Of a stretch of DNA of 64,000 nt, positions 62,823 to 64,000 are shown in pieces. The stretch comes from Epiperipatus broadwayi (lineage: Eukaryota > Onychophora > Udeonychophora > Euonychophora > Peripatidae). The stretch is taken from NCBI GenBank assembly GCA_028023455.1, contig JAQFVV010000152.1, positions 1 through 64,000 of the forward strand, read 5' to 3'. The position numbers were made by a program, and so were the translations under genes. Within the stretch, counting starts at the first letter, position 1. Every line of letters starts with the position of its first letter. Under the pieces are notes generated by a model. That model saw only the letters and a list, made by a program, of their open reading frames with translations, had not been told where the DNA came from and searched no databases.

Positions 62823-64000
62823 TGCTGACTGATTAATGTGCAATACCACCCTCCCCTTTTGGAAAACATATGGACATATCTTTAAAAATGAGTCTTTATT
62901 AATTTTTTGTGCCTTATTCATTTCATTTGCCTTATAGATTTAAATGTCTACAAGTCTTCTTAAAAACTGTAAAAAACAGTAGGATTGTAAGTACATACAT
63001 TATATACATGTAACATTTTCATAAAAATTACAAAAATACATATCAATAAGATGTACACGTAAACATATTATACTGAACTATCCTTTTTGATGAGGAGAAA
63101 ATTCTGAACAATTTACATTCATCATGCATTTAAATGCAACCCATACAAATCAACCCAAATTTATATCCAACTCATCTTTGGCTGACTGGATGATATTGGC
63201 ATTAATGATAATGTTCAAATTGGTTAATCGATTATATTTCCTGCTCATCTTACATCAAAGTAATATTCAGAGAGTAAAGTAAAAATTTTGCATTTTGATA
63301 GGATATGTATATCTAAACCATCACTTTCAGTGCTAAAATTAATGCTTTTAGGAACCCTTCTCTGATAACACAATTATAATAATGGTATTATTCTTTTAAC
63401 TGATCAGTGAAACATGTAGTTTTTCAGGTTGCGTGATAAAATATTCCTATTTAGGTTTGGAATTAGAGCAAGAAAACAGACAACTAGATTTGATAATAAT
63501 ATAAAAAAAGTAAAAAAAAAAAAATTACAATGATTAAAATATTTACAATTATTATAATCTACCTCTCTACAAATTCAACAAATATTAAAAAATAAAATAT
63601 ATAGAAAAAACTGGTTGTATTCATATCAGAGAAAGATGAGTTTAAATTAAACTAAATTTGGCCATACAAACTCAATATATGATTGATTAAAACAACTTTT
63701 ATTCAGTTCTTATTACTAACTTTAATATATGTACAGATTAAAATGTAACATCAATAAATATTAATACTAAGAGAGAAAAACAAAATAAGTTTAAATATAA
63801 TACTAAGAAAGATTAAAAATCAAAAAGAATAAGTATTAAAATATTTAATAATAATAACTTTTAAAGGCCTTTTATCTAGATAAAATTGAGTCTTACTTGA
63901 ATATATTCAGAATTCTGATTTTGAATACCAATTGACTAGAATAGGTTTAAACCTTTAAGATATTTTCTATATAATAGTCACTGATTACACAAAATTCATT
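62823..64000. other. AT-rich DNA, no gene seen
   Basis: No repeat, exon or RNA gene recognised to the end of the window. Confidence 0.5.

Overview
This window is intergenic or deep intronic DNA from an animal nuclear genome, almost certainly an invertebrate. It is very AT-rich, full of (TA)n, (ATT)n and (TATC)n tracts, and crowded with decayed retroelements: Penelope-like elements (PLEs) with GIY-YIG endonuclease domains, L1/Tx1-like, Jockey/CR1-like and RTE-type non-LTR retrotransposons. No bacterial features are present. I see no intact host gene. One 177-codon open frame (41274-41804, minus) is the only candidate host exon. I cannot name the species: the repeats would suit a mollusc, an arachnid or another AT-rich invertebrate.

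Layout. 0-7.4 kb: nearly featureless apart from one copy of the commonest dispersed repeat (family C) and a PLE tail. 7.4-9.5 kb: two tandem 415-bp units (family A), each with an apparently complete hammerhead ribozyme on the minus strand, then a palindrome and the 3' half of a PLE carrying its own hammerhead motif. 10.3-12.2 kb: tandem and inverted family C units. 12.5-17.8 kb: at least four PLE fragments in opposing orientations, one interrupted by a family C copy with an 8-bp target-site duplication. 18-24.8 kb: SINE-like and possible LTR sequence, and degenerate tandem repeats. 24.9-29.6 kb: two 5'-truncated LINEs head to head, each bordered by TTA/TAA microsatellite, then an RTE 3' end. 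30.2-34.7 kb: a degraded PLE with its 3' module present twice. 34.8-43.4 kb: inverted hammerhead-bearing repeats (families D and B). 44.8-46 kb: a decayed LINE. 50.4-53.4 kb: more family C. 54.5-55.6 kb: a GC-rich island of unknown origin. 60 kb: a 350-bp (TATC)n tract. 62.6 kb: another RTE 3' end.

The unifying theme is hammerhead ribozymes. Several repeat families that look unrelated outside the motif share one layout: a short helix I, a CTGATGA-type core, a small stem II, GAAA, then a self-complementary palindrome where helix III should be, then the cleavage nucleotide and the second strand of helix I. A palindrome with no loop cannot close within one molecule, so these motifs would act as dimers. 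That fits the tandem (A, C, E) or inverted (B, D) arrangement of the units. Hammerheads of this kind are known from PLEs and from small non-autonomous circular-RNA elements (retrozymes). Here both kinds lie side by side, which suggests, as inference, that the PLE reverse transcriptases mobilised the small ribozyme elements.
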